A stretch of DNA of 64,000 nt from Himantopus leucocephalus (Eukaryota > Chordata > Aves > Charadriiformes > Recurvirostridae), in contig RSEF01000004.1 of assembly GCA_003993805.1 (NCBI GenBank), forward strand, positions 73,816,054-73,880,053, written 5' to 3'. This document shows positions 38,493 to 51,393 of this stretch, piece by piece. The notes beneath the pieces were generated by a model that saw only the letters and a list, made by a program, of their open reading frames with translations, was not told where the DNA came from and made no database searches. The position numbers were made by a program, and so were the translations under genes. Position 1 is the first letter of the stretch. The number at the start of each line of letters is the position of its first letter.

Positions 38493-38902
38493 ATGATGAT
38501 GATGAAGGGCCTGGAGCATCTCTCATACAAAAGGAAAGGCTGAGAGAGTTGGGACGATCTAGCTTAGAGAACAGAAGGCTCAGGGGGGAATCTTATCAAT
38601 GGAGACAGATTCCCGAAGGCAGGGCGTACAGACGAAGGCTGTTTCCAGTGGTGCCCTATGACAGGACAAGCAACAATGAGCACAAACTGCTCCATCTGAA
38701 CNTTTTTTTTTTTTTTTTTTTTTTTTTTTGGAGGGTGACTGAACACTGACACAGGTTGTCCAGAGAGGCTGTGGAGTCTCCGTCCCTTGTGACATTCAAA
38801 AGCCATCTGGACATGGTCCTGGGCAACTTTCTCTAGGTGTTGGGGGGGTTTGGACCAGATGACCTCCAGAGGTCCATTCCAACCTCAACCATTCTATGAT
38901 TG
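38493..38902 (+). mobile_element. CR1 LINE, 3' fragment starting at the gap, with poly-T scar
   Basis: After the gap the plus strand shows the CR1 RT C-terminal part (GLEHLSY-like, then RLRELGRSSLE), a DRTSNNEHKL motif, and the 3' tail 'ggaccagatgacctccagaggtccattccaacctcaaccattctatgattg'. At 38,702-38,729 one N and 27 T replace about 25 bases that the related copy at 24.4 kb has as normal sequence. The subfamily resembles the 24.4 kb copy. Orientation is opposite to ATP8A1. Confidence 0.9.
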
Positions 38903-39050
38903 TACACTAGCCTGAATACTGGCTTTGCTCTCCATTAAACTAAAACAAATTCCCCCTTTCAGATCACAGTTTAGACAAACATCTCCCCAGAGAAGACCTG
39001 TTCATTAGAGACTGAAGTATCTGGACAGCTACATTTGTAAAAAGTTAGTG

Positions 39051-39098
39051 TTTTTTTTGTTTGTTTGTGTATGTGTGTGTATGTTAAAAAAAAAAAAG
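39051..39098. repeat. T-rich / (TG)n / poly-A simple sequence
   Basis: A stretch of T8, TTTG units, a short (TG) repeat and then 12 A, in an intron. A low-complexity tract with no known role. Confidence 0.8.
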
Positions 39099-40129
39099 GC
39101 AGTTAGGGGAGTAAAGTATGTATATCCAGTATTTTAACAAGCACAATTCCATATAAGCAGGTTATGTGAGAGGGAATAACAGGGAAGCAATATTTAAGAA
39201 ACTGTTAATATAGTATATTCTAATACATCTTTCCTACACGGTGCAGCTAAATCATCCAACAAGAAATACTATTGTTTTTCACAAAGATTCTGCAAACCTC
39301 AATCAAATGATCTAAAATTCTGTAAAATACATGCTTGTTCCTTAACTTCAATTTCCGTCAGTAATTTTATAGGTCCCGTGGGTCAGACAGAGCAGAAACA
39401 GATGGTGCTCTGGAGAACTTTACAGTGCATTATCTACAGTAACACAATAAATTAAAAAGTTCTGCAGATACTGAACTTTTGCTTTTACTCTTGATGTTGT
39501 TCTTCTTATTCCAGTAAGTGTTATAATTTTAAGCTAACTTATTAATCTGACAGGTGTATAAAAAAAGGCCTAACAACTCAGAGTAACAAACCCAAAAGAG
39601 TCAGGAGTTGTACTAGTATGAAATATACAACAGGCTGGCTTATTTTTCCCTTCTCCCCAGTTTGATTTTCAACTCAGATCACAACCATATTTATTCAAGA
39701 AAGAGATAACCATACTGGTACAGAAAAGTATCTGTTTTATAATTTTGAAAAAATCAATCTGCTTTATTAAAGTGGCATTAACAAGAAAAGTAGCCTTTTG
39801 AAGTGCAAGGATGGAAGCATTAATGGAAAGGTTCAAGCAGCTTTATAGTTACTGACACATGAATGACAGCTGTTCTTATTAGGGTGGTAAGTTACAGAAA
39901 CTTCATTAGTTACTGCAATTACTGCAACAGAAATACATAGATGTAAAAACACATAACAACTTAATCACAGCATCATTTATTTCTTTCAAGTGGGTATAAT
40001 GCACAATCTGACAAAACACGGACAACAGGAAATGTCTCCTGGTAATTCACTGGATCACAGATTTAAAATGCATTTTGTTCAGCATCGCAGAACAGTTTTC
40101 TGTGTATTGGAGAGATTGTAGAATTGTAA

Positions 40130-40158
40130 TGTAGATGTAATGTAGAATTACATCTACA
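40130..40158. repeat. 12-base inverted repeat with 5-base loop
   Basis: The left arm TGTAGATGTAAT (40,130-40,141) is the exact reverse complement of the right arm ATTACATCTACA (40,147-40,158), with GTAGA between. Intronic. It is flanked by a partial direct copy (GTAATGTAGA), so it may have arisen by local template switching. Confidence 0.85.
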
Positions 40159-43100
40159 AAATAAATACCTCATCAAGTATGAAGAGACTTGGCCTTTACT
40201 TCTAGATATTTATACAAACTACTTGTGGTTTAAACTGAGAAAAATAATATGCTTTGTTTAAAAAATATTGAAAGTATACTTCACTTTCTTTGATAATGTT
40301 ACACATAAAAGTATCAACTTCAGCTATATCAATGTAGTACAGAAAGGTACATTCAGTTGATTTACTCAGGTCTGCAATGGAAATGTTCTTCTAGTCTGTA
40401 GTGGCACCTTTTTTGAAATTAAATGGAGCTTTTTTCATGTAATGGGTCAAAACAGCTGTCCTGTGGTAAGACCCACTTCTCCATAACCGTGTTAAATCTA
40501 ACCAAAAAATGCCTATGAAGAAGTACTTTTTTTTCTTTCTTATGCATCTATACTTAAAAGCACAACCTTTACAGGTAAAATATTACGAAAATAACCTGTA
40601 AAGCTGGTTGTTCAGATGCTTCCAGACTAGACAGTACTGACAGACAACAGATATGGGAATAAACATTACTGCAAATAAATACTGTACTGTAATAAAGACC
40701 ATGTTGAGACTGCAAAGTTGTTACAAAGTCACTGAAAACTTTTGAAATGTTTTCTGTATTTCTCTCTCACACACTGTTTCCTCCAACAGAAATAATGTTT
40801 TGTTACTACTATCAAAATCCTCCTGGTAGGAAATGTATTTTAACATTTTGCTATAAGCAGATAAAACTTGAATTCCTAGTATTTTAGGATCTCTGTCTAA
40901 GACTAGAAGAATATAGTCTCTAATTCTTAGAATAAACTCAAGAAGGATTTTTTTTTAAATGAATGAGTCTAAAGTACAAACAAAAATAAGAAGCAAGTAA
41001 ATAATAACTTCAGCTTAATTAACAACAAAAAATCGTAAGTCTTGTTTTAGACTACTAAAAGACTCATAATTTAAAGCTGATCTGATACAGTACTTGAACT
41101 TGCCATGGATACTATATAATTAACTGCTTAGGTTATCACCCCTTTTTTATCACATATCCTTCTTCAGTTTTACAGCCTATTTTTCCATTTTCTTGTGCTT
41201 CATAAAGCCCGTTGTTTGTTTCACATTTTTCATCCATTTTTCCTTCTAGCCTGTGTCTGCAGAAAGACAATGGTGAACTGACAGTTTTCATCTGAACATC
41301 ATCAATCAGGGAAAACCAAGTTTTCTTCACTAGGGACTTTTTTTTTTTTTTTAAACTGGAACAGAAACTGTTTTAAGGTTGTCAAAATGTAACTGGTTTC
41401 TTGTTTGAATGTTGAGTCTAAGGTTTTGTCAGAATTTTACTAAAGAAATAGGTTTCAGCCACTATCACCCTGATGCTTGTTGCCAATCTCTAACAGCTAC
41501 CAGCTCTATAACTACCAGTTATTCATAGCAGGAGAACACTTGTGCCAGGATACCTCTGCTTATGTGAGCCAGAAGCCACCTTTCAACTCTCCTGGTGCAC
41601 TACCTATTTGGCAGCCTAGTTACCACTGTTTATAGGACGTAGGAGTACTGTGACATGAAGAGCCATTCAGTTCCCACGCTGTGAGGAACAGTACCGTACA
41701 GCTGGGAGGAGTGGGAGTAGCGATCTCGAAAGACCAGAAAACAAAGGTCTTGATGCCAGAACTGCTTCAGCATTCTAGATCAACAGGGCATTTTGGATCA
41801 AAGGGGTCTTTGTTTGGCTTATTTGGGAAAACTTAGAGCAAAAGAGAGAGAAAAATACACTTGATTATAGTATTAAGAACATGTCAAAGAAGGGGCGTAG
41901 TGGCCTACACAATGAACAAAACCGCTGGCACTCTGTCAGAAAGTCATCATTTTTCATTTCACTATACTTTCCTTTAGAGCACAGCATTCTACAATCTTTC
42001 CTTCTGTATTACTAACATACAGCAACACATATGTAAAAGCCAACTTTATCATCTCTACAATTGGAATAATACACAAAATGATGAAAACAAAATGAGTGTA
42101 AAACGCAGGGAAAACTTGCAAAAATATGCGACATGCTTGTCTCTTTGTTCAGTAAGTTATTGGGTGATGCTTTGATACTAAAAGATGAACACAAACCAAC
42201 AATTCTTATGATTTAACTTTGGGCTGCTAGCTCCAGTGCTCCAATGTAAGAGTTTCAAAATATTTAGATGAAACTTTTCCTCTGCATCCAATGAATGAGT
42301 TTTCCATCAGCTCCATATGCTTTTTCTCTCCCTTTCAAGAGTATTAGTATTTTATTTTCTTGGAATAGAACCAGCAATAAGCAGCAAGGACCATATTATT
42401 TTCATGACAGTAATACAAAGAAGTTAGACTGAATCCTTATTATAGTATTTCAGTAGGTTCTTTTCTGTCTAAAAGGAGCCATGAAACAGATGTTTGTAGA
42501 AGACAGATATCATCATCTAGTTAGGACTGAATGGTTGGATGATTATTGTATCAAGAATACTGACTGGTAAGACTACAAACCTACTAAGGTAGAACTCTTG
42601 TTACCAACTCTAAGGAGCTGAAAGAGAACACATTTAAATTTTGTAAGGATTATAGTTGGCAAAATCTCCTTATAATTCTACAGTTTATTAAAAAAGGGGC
42701 ATTTTTATTGAACACATTTAGGAAAAAAACCCCTGAAAAATCCCCTTTAACATAATTTATCAGATCAGGCCAAGGCAAAACAGACACAAAGCTACAGAAG
42801 TAGAGGTCAGCTTTTGACTTGTTCATTTAATTTCTGCCAAATGTACTTGGATGAAGTCTTCAAGTCTGACTCGCATATTTGAAGAAATTAGACAAGCAGT
42901 ATTTGCACAGGCAAGCAGAGATGTCCATATGGATTTGTTTCCATCACACCACAATCTTTTCCACAGTTAAATTTGTGAATCTTTGAGTTCGAATACTTAT
43001 GGAAGGCCTGGACTTGCTTCAGAGAAACCCAGTGAATTCTGCCCTGCCAGAGACCACCCGGTCAGTGAGGGGGCTTCCAGGAGAGCACAAAAAAATCCTG

Positions 43101-43254
43101 CTTCCAATCTGACCCGCAGTATTTGTTGACAGGACTTTTAGCCATAGAGAGTTCAGCTCAAAAAGCTAGACCAGAGCTTTTAAAATAAGTCCATGAGATG
43201 TTTAGGAGACTTCATTCTGATGTTACAGACTCTAACTATATTCTTAGACAGAAA

Positions 43255-43381
43255 ACAAAAAACCAAACCAAAACAAACTCACCCAACACCACCTCCTCAA
43301 ACAACTGCATACACCTACACACATCTAAAGCTACTATATACACACATACATGCATAAACAAACACACTAACAAAATAAGAC
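43255..43381. repeat. G-depleted A/C-rich tract
   Basis: Roughly 125 plus-strand bases with only a handful of G, made of AAAC, CACC and ACAC blocks. In the ATP8A1 transcript (minus strand) it reads as a G/U-rich tract lacking C. No known repeat family was recognised. Confidence 0.7.
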
Positions 43382-45107
43382 TATCCATTTCAAGTACATA
43401 TACAGTTTTATCAAAATAAATAATCGAATTTGGGTTCGTAAGTCAGACTACTTTTTTGGTTTGAATTCAACATGACACCAAAGTATTTATTTTTGTTGAC
43501 AGCTACATCTCTTTATGAACAACTGTTTTTCCAAGTTTGTAGGAATTACATTCCCTTCAAAAACATCTTTTGCTTGCAATAACTTCAGAGACTGAACATG
43601 TACTAAGTAAAATATTCTGTTATTTCAACAGTGAAGTGGCCACCTTTATGTCATACCAAGTATAACACATCCTGCTGCTCCCACTGTGCTTATTACTGTA
43701 AAAGTTCTTCTGTCTTAAAGAAAAATGTATAAAGTTTTTACAAAATCTCTAAACCCAACAAATTCCAAACCCATACTATTTCTTCTATAAAATCGTGTAT
43801 ATGAATAAAAATGCTGAAGTATGATAGCTTCAATTACTTTAATTTAGTATAATGTACATAATTAATTTTGAGTAGTGGAGGCAACATGGTAATGTACAAA
43901 ATCTACATGTATACATGGGTAAGAGGTTATAATTGAGACAAAAACCAGCAAGAAATTGTATCATTTCAAATTCATTTTCTTCTTACGTGTCCAAGTACTT
44001 ACGTTAATTCCTTGTGCTTGCCATTAGAATGTAGTAGTTACATAAATGGCTATATACTAATTTTCCCATAACTGCTTATATGTAGGAGGTGAGATTTATG
44101 GGTCTGAATTACCTCCAAGTGAGGAAGAGAGATGCACCTAAATTTTCCACATCCTGCATGAGTTTTTAAATTGCTGAATTATATCACAGAGGTGGAGTTA
44201 AAGGCACTCACTCTTTTATTGGTGTAAGGCTTCATTTAGTTGACATGCTTTGAGAACCATTAGAAGAGAATCTTTCTGGAACAAGCAGGTATTCTCAGTT
44301 TCCGATTCCCACTGAGACTGCACACTGAGCTTCTCAGCTCAGGAGGTACGGGCCATGCCCAGAGGCAGACATCAGTGTCTGGGAAATTAATGCTAAACTT
44401 CACATGTTTCTGGAACTGAGTGGTTTTGAGAATTTGGGACTGAAGTCCCAATTAGATCAGCACAGGCAGCAATTAAGCATCTTTTATGGATTCAGTCCTA
44501 TTTAGAATATTTAGAGCAGGTTTACACAAATGGGATAATGAAGAGAAAGCAGTAGTTACTGTCAAAAGGTTACAGATACAGTACAGTAATGCCTTACAAG
44601 CAGCACATTAACAGAAAAGTTTGCATGACAAGCAGCTGCTCATGCAATGTTATGGCACCTCAAATTTTTTCAGGCATTTTACAGTTTCAAATACTTAGCA
44701 AATTTGTAAAATTGAAGATAAAAAACCAGCCTTAACCTATGCACTACTTGTGCTACCTCATTATAAAAAAACCTCTAGCCAAATAAGCACTGTAATTCCG
44801 AGTTCTGAATTTGTTAAGACTTCTCTTCAGAAAATTAAAACTTAATAAAGAACTGCAAAGCAGCTTACCTGTCTATTCTTCCTTACCAGACAATATAATC
44901 ACAGCCTGTTAGTTGAGCTCCATTTTCACAGGAGTAAAATTTCATTCTGTTTTAAATAAACATGGCTACCACATCGAAGGTATGAAAGAAGCAACCCTTT
45001 TATGCACCCCTAGTTAGCACAAGGATCCAATAAAGATTAGACGTGTACTGCAGACTAAAAGAATATTCATTGCGGACATTTGAATATTAATTAAAATATA
45101 TTTTTAC

Positions 45108-45215
45108 CTCTCCTGACATATCAGGCGCCATAGGAATGACTGGCCACAAAGAAGAGTAGATTCCAAAAAACACTACCCAAAGTGCTATGCTGCCCCAAAT
45201 AGCTATATGGCTGAA
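45108..45215 (-). CDS. ATP8A1: ATP8A1 coding exon (transmembrane helix M9)
   Basis: 108 bases, phase 0 at both ends, with a TTTTAACAG acceptor and GTAAAA donor. It encodes FSHIAIWGSIALWVVFFGIY, then SSLWPVIPMAPDMSGE. The hydrophobic first half is M9. The exoplasmic loop SLWPVIPMAP leads towards M10. IYSSLWP and PMAPDMSGE match ATP8A1; ATP8A2 differs at several of these positions (IYSTIWP, PIAPDM as I recall). The exon is intact and gave the first clear identification of the gene. Confidence 0.97.
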
Positions 45216-45699
45216 CTGTTAAAACAAACAAACAAAAGAAAACAGAACAATCACAGATACATTATAACTTAAAAAAGATCTTTGCTACTTAGTATTTAAA
45301 ATGCAATTCTGATATATTGGATGAATTTTCTGTGCCTTGTAGTAATTTAACTCTGCTACTTCAGTTAGCTATTTCTTAAAGAAAGGTAATACTCTCAGCA
45401 GCAACATTACTACATTTTAAGCCAATTTAAGTTAACTTACAATCAGTTCAGAGTAATTTGATTTTTCTAGTTTAAATGCTACTTTAAGCCATATCCCAGT
45501 GTCCTCCTTTTCAATATTAAGCATTATTTTTTGTATGTGGATATTCTGTCTTTCCACACAGTAACCACAGTTTAGTTTGATACTGTGGGGTGGGCTGACA
45601 AATTGTAAGGGTGTAATATAATACATAAGAAAACAATACAATTATTGATCCATCATATTTTATAGAACATTTGAGAATATGGTAAAGACATTTGCTTAC
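45216..45699 (-). other. ATP8A1 intron (484 bases)
   Basis: A short AT-rich intron with donor GTAAGC and acceptor TTTTAACAG. No repeat was recognised. Confidence 0.9.
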
Positions 45700-45756
45700 C
45701 CAAGTCCAATATGAGGTCTCTAATCCAGCCTTCAAACACACAGTTAGAACCACAAA
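45700..45756 (-). CDS. ATP8A1: ATP8A1 coding exon (second half of M8)
   Basis: 57 bases, 19 codons, phase 0 at both ends. The acceptor is CTCTTTTTTAAG (AAG rather than CAG) and the donor GTAAGC. It encodes FVVLTVCLKAGLETSYWTW. The FVVLTVCLKAGLE part completes M8 and TSYWTW is the short loop into M9. The human form I recall differs by one residue (FVVITV). A small symmetrical exon; skipping it would keep the frame but destroy M8. Confidence 0.96.
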
Positions 45757-45991
45757 CTTAAAAAAGAGAGAGAGAGTTCTTATTTAATATGGGAATCTTA
45801 CTTAACATACAGAATTGATTAGTTTCATTAAAATTTCAGAAGAACAGAACAAAAAGTTGAATGGTTTTCATACTTCATGTTTACTTGCACAAATGAAATA
45901 AGGGAAAGGATAATCAGTCTCTTACATTTAAATGTGAGTTCCATAGAAACACTCAAGAAAGTACTGTGTGTGTGAATGCACCTAGCTGTGC

Positions 45992-46017
45992 NTTTTTTTT
46001 TTTTTTTTTTTTTTTTT
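45992..46017. other. Single N followed by 25 T
   Basis: Intronic N plus homopolymer scar of the same type as at 38,702 and 52,491. The true sequence here is uncertain. Confidence 0.85.
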
Positions 46018-48968
46018 GGTAAGCGTGTGTGCTTAGATCTGAAGTTTAAGTGCCCCTTTGAAATGACCACAGTAAAATGCCACTAGAAGATTTAAAAATA
46101 CACCCCAGTAATAAGCTAGTAATAGAACACCAGGAATTATTAGCTTCCATTAATAACCTCCACTCATTTGATTTGGAAAACCCTTCTTTTGTATTTGAAG
46201 TCTTATACATTTCCCTTGCCTCACTCCTAGAACTCTGCAAGTCTGGCTCTGAGTCATTAGCTTCTTTCTTGATGGTATTTTGGTTACACAGAAAGGGTTG
46301 TGAGAAGTGTAGTCCACTTCAGCAGAGATGCCTGACCCCCTAGTTATGGAGAGGATGACTACTACTTTCTACATGAAGACAGATTTAGAAGATCTAGATG
46401 CTGGGCTGAAAACTTGCAATTGATCAAGCATACAGTATTCTAAATTAAAAAAAAAAAGAAAAAAGAAAAAGTTTTGTTTACGTCATTAGTACTTTGTTAG
46501 TAATTGAATGACCTTTGCCAAACCCTGAAAAGTCAAAAAGTTAAATACTGGCAGCCTAAGACCTATGTTCTGCATACAAAAAACCACGTTGAATCAGTCT
46601 GTTACGTCATTTTCATTCCTCCCTCTTACATTTACTCTTATCTTTACTCTTTTTAGGGAGCAGTCTCTGAAAACATCATGTTATTACCCTGTAGGACACA
46701 CTCCATTTTAGTTTAGAGATGAGCAGTAGTAGAAAGTTTATAATCCCGCAGGAAGGACTAGTTGATTCAGTAAAACTGTTTATCTCCTTCTTTTGAAATT
46801 CACACAAACAAGTTTTCTGTTTAGCAAAGAAACAGTTACTACATTTTGTAACTCACATGTGAACATGTATCACAAGTTTTGCTTTATGTGCAATCTGAAG
46901 AACATGAGGCTGAAAAACAGAGTCACAAAGACATAGCTCCAACTGTAACAGCTACAGTTTAAACTCTAGTTTGTTGGCCAGGTTGGCAGCAATGATGTGA
47001 GTCAGTTTGTCTGTGGTTGAACTTCAAGGAGACTCAGAAATTCAGAAGAAATTTGCTTCAATCAGAAGTGGAAAATAACTGGTTAAATATATTTGAGAAG
47101 ACTTTCCCTATGTCTGGTGCACAGAAGGATACAAATCTTGCCAGAAAGCTTTCGCCCTAGCTATAAGTTTATGCTTTTAATTCTGGAATCTCCTATTTCA
47201 ACTACTGCTGCATTATTAAGGACAAAAAAAATCACAGTGCCACAATTCCATTATCTAAAACATGTGTGAAATCAAATTAGAAGAAAATTGAGGACCGTGA
47301 TGAGTGTTATAATTTACTTATTCTATCCAGTTCTGGTGCTATGTTTGGATGAGTGGAAAAAAATGAATTATGACAAAAAAAAATACTACTCATCTGGAAC
47401 ACTTGCTTGCTACTTTTGAGTCAGTCATAAGAAAAGAAAACATTATTCTTTAGGATCAGATCAAGAATTCTCATTGCACAGACAAAAGGTATCCACACAA
47501 CAAACACTGCAGGTGTCTATAAAAGGAGACATACTCTGTGAATATACACCCTCCTCGCATCTTAACTGATTCCCCTAACAAAGTTACTAACTGTGCACAG
47601 CAGCTTACTTAAGTTTTTGGGTTTTATTGCTCCCTCCTCCCCTTGATCCAAACTAACAATAGCTCACTGAATCTTACCCAGGGAACAAGAAAGCAAACTG
47701 GTATTCTGTATAAAGCACTGAGCTTTTTTTAAAAAGACCCCTCAAGAATGTTTGCACAAATGTTTTCATGGCACTCTACGACCATTTGAAATTTATGTTT
47801 GAAGAAATAATTCCACGACGTGATATGAATCAGTACACATTCCTTTCTTTGTGGATCCAAAGAAACTGTATTAATTTCTGCATCTCTTTGCTATTAATTT
47901 TTGCACAAGGATGAATGTAGACTTCCTAAAACCAGATTAAAAGCAGTGGTAAGAATGAGACGTACCTTAGCCTTATGATTTTGATATTTCAAGACAATGA
48001 CTGACAACTGTCAGTGCATATCACTTCACAAGCACAGATTTTTTTTTTTTTTAATCTTCAAAAAATCCCCTTAACCCCCAAATTTGAGTGTCTCAAATCT
48101 TCATGTGTGCTCCAGACCTCCCTGAATTCCTGCACAAGAGCAGGAATACATCAATTGCAACCCCCATCCCTCCCCAGATTTTCAATCTGAAGTGAAGGAA
48201 AGTGGAGAACCTGCAGAAAAAATAAAAAAGCAGCTTGTCTGGACTTATAATGGTGAATTAATGTTTTCTTGGGAAATTCTTGGCCATTCTGCAGGTTAGC
48301 AGCAAGCAATTAGCCTCTCAAGATGGTGAAGTTTCAGGTCTCCTAGTTAAAAACCGGTTGCAGAAGGTGGCAGAACAATTGCATTGTGACCTCTGTTTTA
48401 TCATTTATGGATACAGCTTGACAAACAGGAATGAGTAGCTCCATGTTACTATATTGAAAGTACCGGAAATTAACTAATTTATGAAGGTGGTAGAAACTGT
48501 TGCTGCAAATTTGAAAATGCAGGCTTCAATGTTTGTGAGTCAGCTGATGTCACAGATACTCAGATGTTCTGCAGAACTGTAAGATTTCAAGACTTATCCA
48601 TCAACTGATGGGTGATAATCTAAAAGACACCACTTGTCCAACGCTCATTTCTACAGGACCTCGCGTAATCCAGTAAACTCTTAGTACAGCACGTAACTTG
48701 TTTTGTCCTGGTGCCAATCTTGGCTCCCTTTTTGGAAAGAAGTGTAGAGCAGAAAGACTGGGTAGGAAGAAGTTCTGAGATCCCTTCAGGAATGAATTTC
48801 AGCTGTGGTTGCAGCAGTATGTTGAATAATTGGGTTTAACGTGTACAGCGCTAACTCACTCAACAAAATGGTGGCCAATACAATGGATACTTTCAGAGCA
48901 ATCGAAGAATAGGAGATGCTATCAGAAAACTTGGCTTAAGTGCTAGGGTAGGTGAAGTTATGCAACTC

Positions 48969-48991
48969 GTGTGTGTGTATATATATATATA
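48969..48991. repeat. (GT)n(AT)n compound microsatellite
   Basis: About five GT units followed by about six AT units in an ATP8A1 intron. A plausible length polymorphism; no other role is suggested. Confidence 0.85.
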
Positions 48992-49989
48992 ACATACATA
49001 CAATTAATAAAATAAAATTCAGTTGAACTGAGCAAGGCTGCAACTTCTAAGTACAGTAAACAATGAAACATTCGTAGATAGGGTGAAAACCCGGTGCAGA
49101 ATACCTCTCCTCAGAAGAACCTGTTTCACTTTCAACAGCAGGGCGTTCTAGAGAATACTCTTATGAAGTATTTATCAATACTGGGGAAAGCAGTGACATT
49201 GAGATAAACGACTGACTTCTAAACACTGCTTGGTGTTACGAGATCATAATACAAGTAGACCTGTGTCAGTTGAACTACTTCTGTCAGGATTGAGCTATGA
49301 CAATGACTGTGACCTTACATCTTAATAAAATTAAGAGTTGCACAGAAAACACTTACCCAGGATATTCCATCCATCCCTAATGGAGATCAGTTCATCATAT
49401 GATAGATTGCATGATCATATGCAACCACGGCTGACAAAACATGCTGTGCTTGCCTTTTGGAACAGGGGAAGGGAAGTGTGGAGCAACTACACTTTTAAGA
49501 GAATGTGTGAACAAACAATTTTTCAATGTGCCTGGAAGAGTAATTTTAAAGTCCATGTACAGACTGTCATAAGAAACATTTTATTTTAACTGCCAAAGCA
49601 GTAGGAAATACACAGAATGGGCTGTGGTTACTCAGCCCTTTATGGTCTTTAACCTTTCTGGTTAGCTGACCAGAAAACACCATTCAAAATATTCTCTTGT
49701 ACACAGAAGATATTGACAGTAACTACAGTCTCAAAGGACTACAATGTATTCTAGAATCCTTTCCTTTCATTTCAGTTATGATGTTTCCCTATTCCCGAAG
49801 GAAATTGATTTTGATGTGAATTTGTGTTACAGCCCCCTTATTTTGATGGGAGAATTAATTTCTTTTTGTATCTGCCAACAACAGGAAATTGAAAAATTAA
49901 TTGAACTCTTACTGTTGAGGAACAGAAGAGAGTAAGCACAAGTCTAATTTTGCTTCTCAGAGAGATCTTGGAAACCCCTCAACTATTGG

Positions 49990-50762
49990 GTAACATTGAT
50001 GAAGTTCAACAAGGCCAAGTGCTGGGTTCTGCTCCTGGGTCAGGGCAATCCCAAGCACAAATACAGGCAGGGTGGAGAATGGATTGAGAGAAGCACTGAT
50101 GAGAAGCACTTGGGGGTGTCCTTTGATGAGAAGCTGAACATGAGCCAGCAATGTGCACTCACAACCCAGAAGGCCAACTGCATCATGGGCTACATCAAAA
50201 GAAGTCTCCCTCTACTCTGCTCTCATGAGACCCCCACCTGGAGTACTGTGTCCAGCTCTGGGGTCCTCAACATAAGAAGCAGATGGACCTGTTGGAGCGG
50301 GTCCAGAGGAGGGCCACGAAGATGATCAGAGGGCTGGAGCACCTCTCCTATGAGGAGAGGCTGAGAGAGTTGGAGTTGTTCAGTCTGGGGAAGAGAAGGT
50401 TCTGGGGAGACCTTATTGCAGCCTTCCAGTACCTAAAAGGGGCCTACAAGAAAGATGGGAAGGGATTCTTTATCAGGGTGTGTAGCTACAAGACAAGGGG
50501 TAATGGCTTTAAACTGAAAGAAGGTAAATTTAGATTAGGTATCAGGAAGAAATTCTTGACTGTGCGGGTGGCAAGACACTGGAACAGGTTGCCCAGAGAA
50601 GTTGTGGATAGCTCCACCCCTGAAAGTGCTCAAGGCCAGGCTGGATGGGGCTTTGAGCAACCTGGTCTACTGGAAGGTATCCCTGCCCATGGCAGGGGGG
50701 TTGGAACTAGATGACCTTTAAGGTCCCTTCCAACCCAAACCATTTTATGATTCTATGATTGA
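49990..50762 (+). mobile_element. CR1 LINE, ~0.77 kb, with 29-base internal deletion
   Basis: The plus strand encodes the RT C-terminal region in two frames: MKFNKAKCWVLLLGQGN to [10 protein letters not shown], then [35 protein letters not shown] and NRLPREVVD. The 3' UTR follows, ending in 'ccattttatgattctatgatt'. The frame change comes from a 29-base deletion near 50,207 relative to the 28 kb copy, where AAGTCT joins directly to CCCTCTAC. The copy is 5'-truncated and inactive, and lies opposite to ATP8A1. Confidence 0.95.
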
Positions 50763-51393
50763 TACCTAGCAAGTGAGAAACAGATATTGAGTTTCATTAA
50801 TTTATTCTAGGAGGTAAAAGACTAAAAGAAGAAAAAAAAAACGGTAGTGACTAAATAGCTACGAGAGTAACAGAAGATTACTGTTAAGTGTGGGTCAGGT
50901 ATAATTCTGGCAGTTTGGTTGTCTCCAAAGAGATGCTCCAGAAACCTTGGTTCCATGTGGCTCTATCCCTCTTTCAAGGTCCCATGATAAATTAAGAGAG
51001 GGAGAACAGAATTGTATCTTCACAAGTCCACAAACCAGTTCCATATCCAATAACCTGGGACTTCTCCAATGCAGAAACTTACCTTAAATTAGTAAGCATG
51101 CTAATTAGGGAATTACAGTTTGCATTATTTTAAAAACAGACAGTTTCCAGTAAAGAACAGATGTATCTTCTGCATCTTTTATTGAACTGCTTTGTTTTAA
51201 AAACTGGAATTAGAATGCAAAATGCACTTCAAAGCTTCTCAAGGAGTCGTTCAATCTTGAGCACTACAATGAATCAAGTATTCTATGCAGAGCATTATAA
51301 ATAATAATAAACCCACATCTTTCTAAGAGTTAAAGACAGAGCCAATATAGATAGGCAGATGATAGAACACCAGATAGCTGCAGCAAGACTTAC

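Larger units (their letters stand above)
32320..45107 (-). other. ATP8A1 intron (12.8 kb, with assembly gap)
   Basis: The largest complete intron here. It holds a 100-N gap (38,393-38,492), a CR1 piece immediately after it in the opposite orientation to the gene, a TG/poly-A simple repeat near 39.05-39.10 kb, a 12-base inverted repeat near 40.14 kb and a G-depleted tract near 43.26-43.38 kb. Exon E begins on its left-hand transcript side with phase 0, so no coding exon need be missing here. Confidence 0.85.
45757..51393 (-). other. ATP8A1 intron (5.6 kb)
   Basis: Contains an N-linked poly-T (45,992-46,017), a (GT)n(AT)n microsatellite (about 48,969-48,991), and a CR1 copy near 50 kb in the opposite orientation. 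Short frames such as 49,338-49,589 have no support as exons. Confidence 0.85.
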
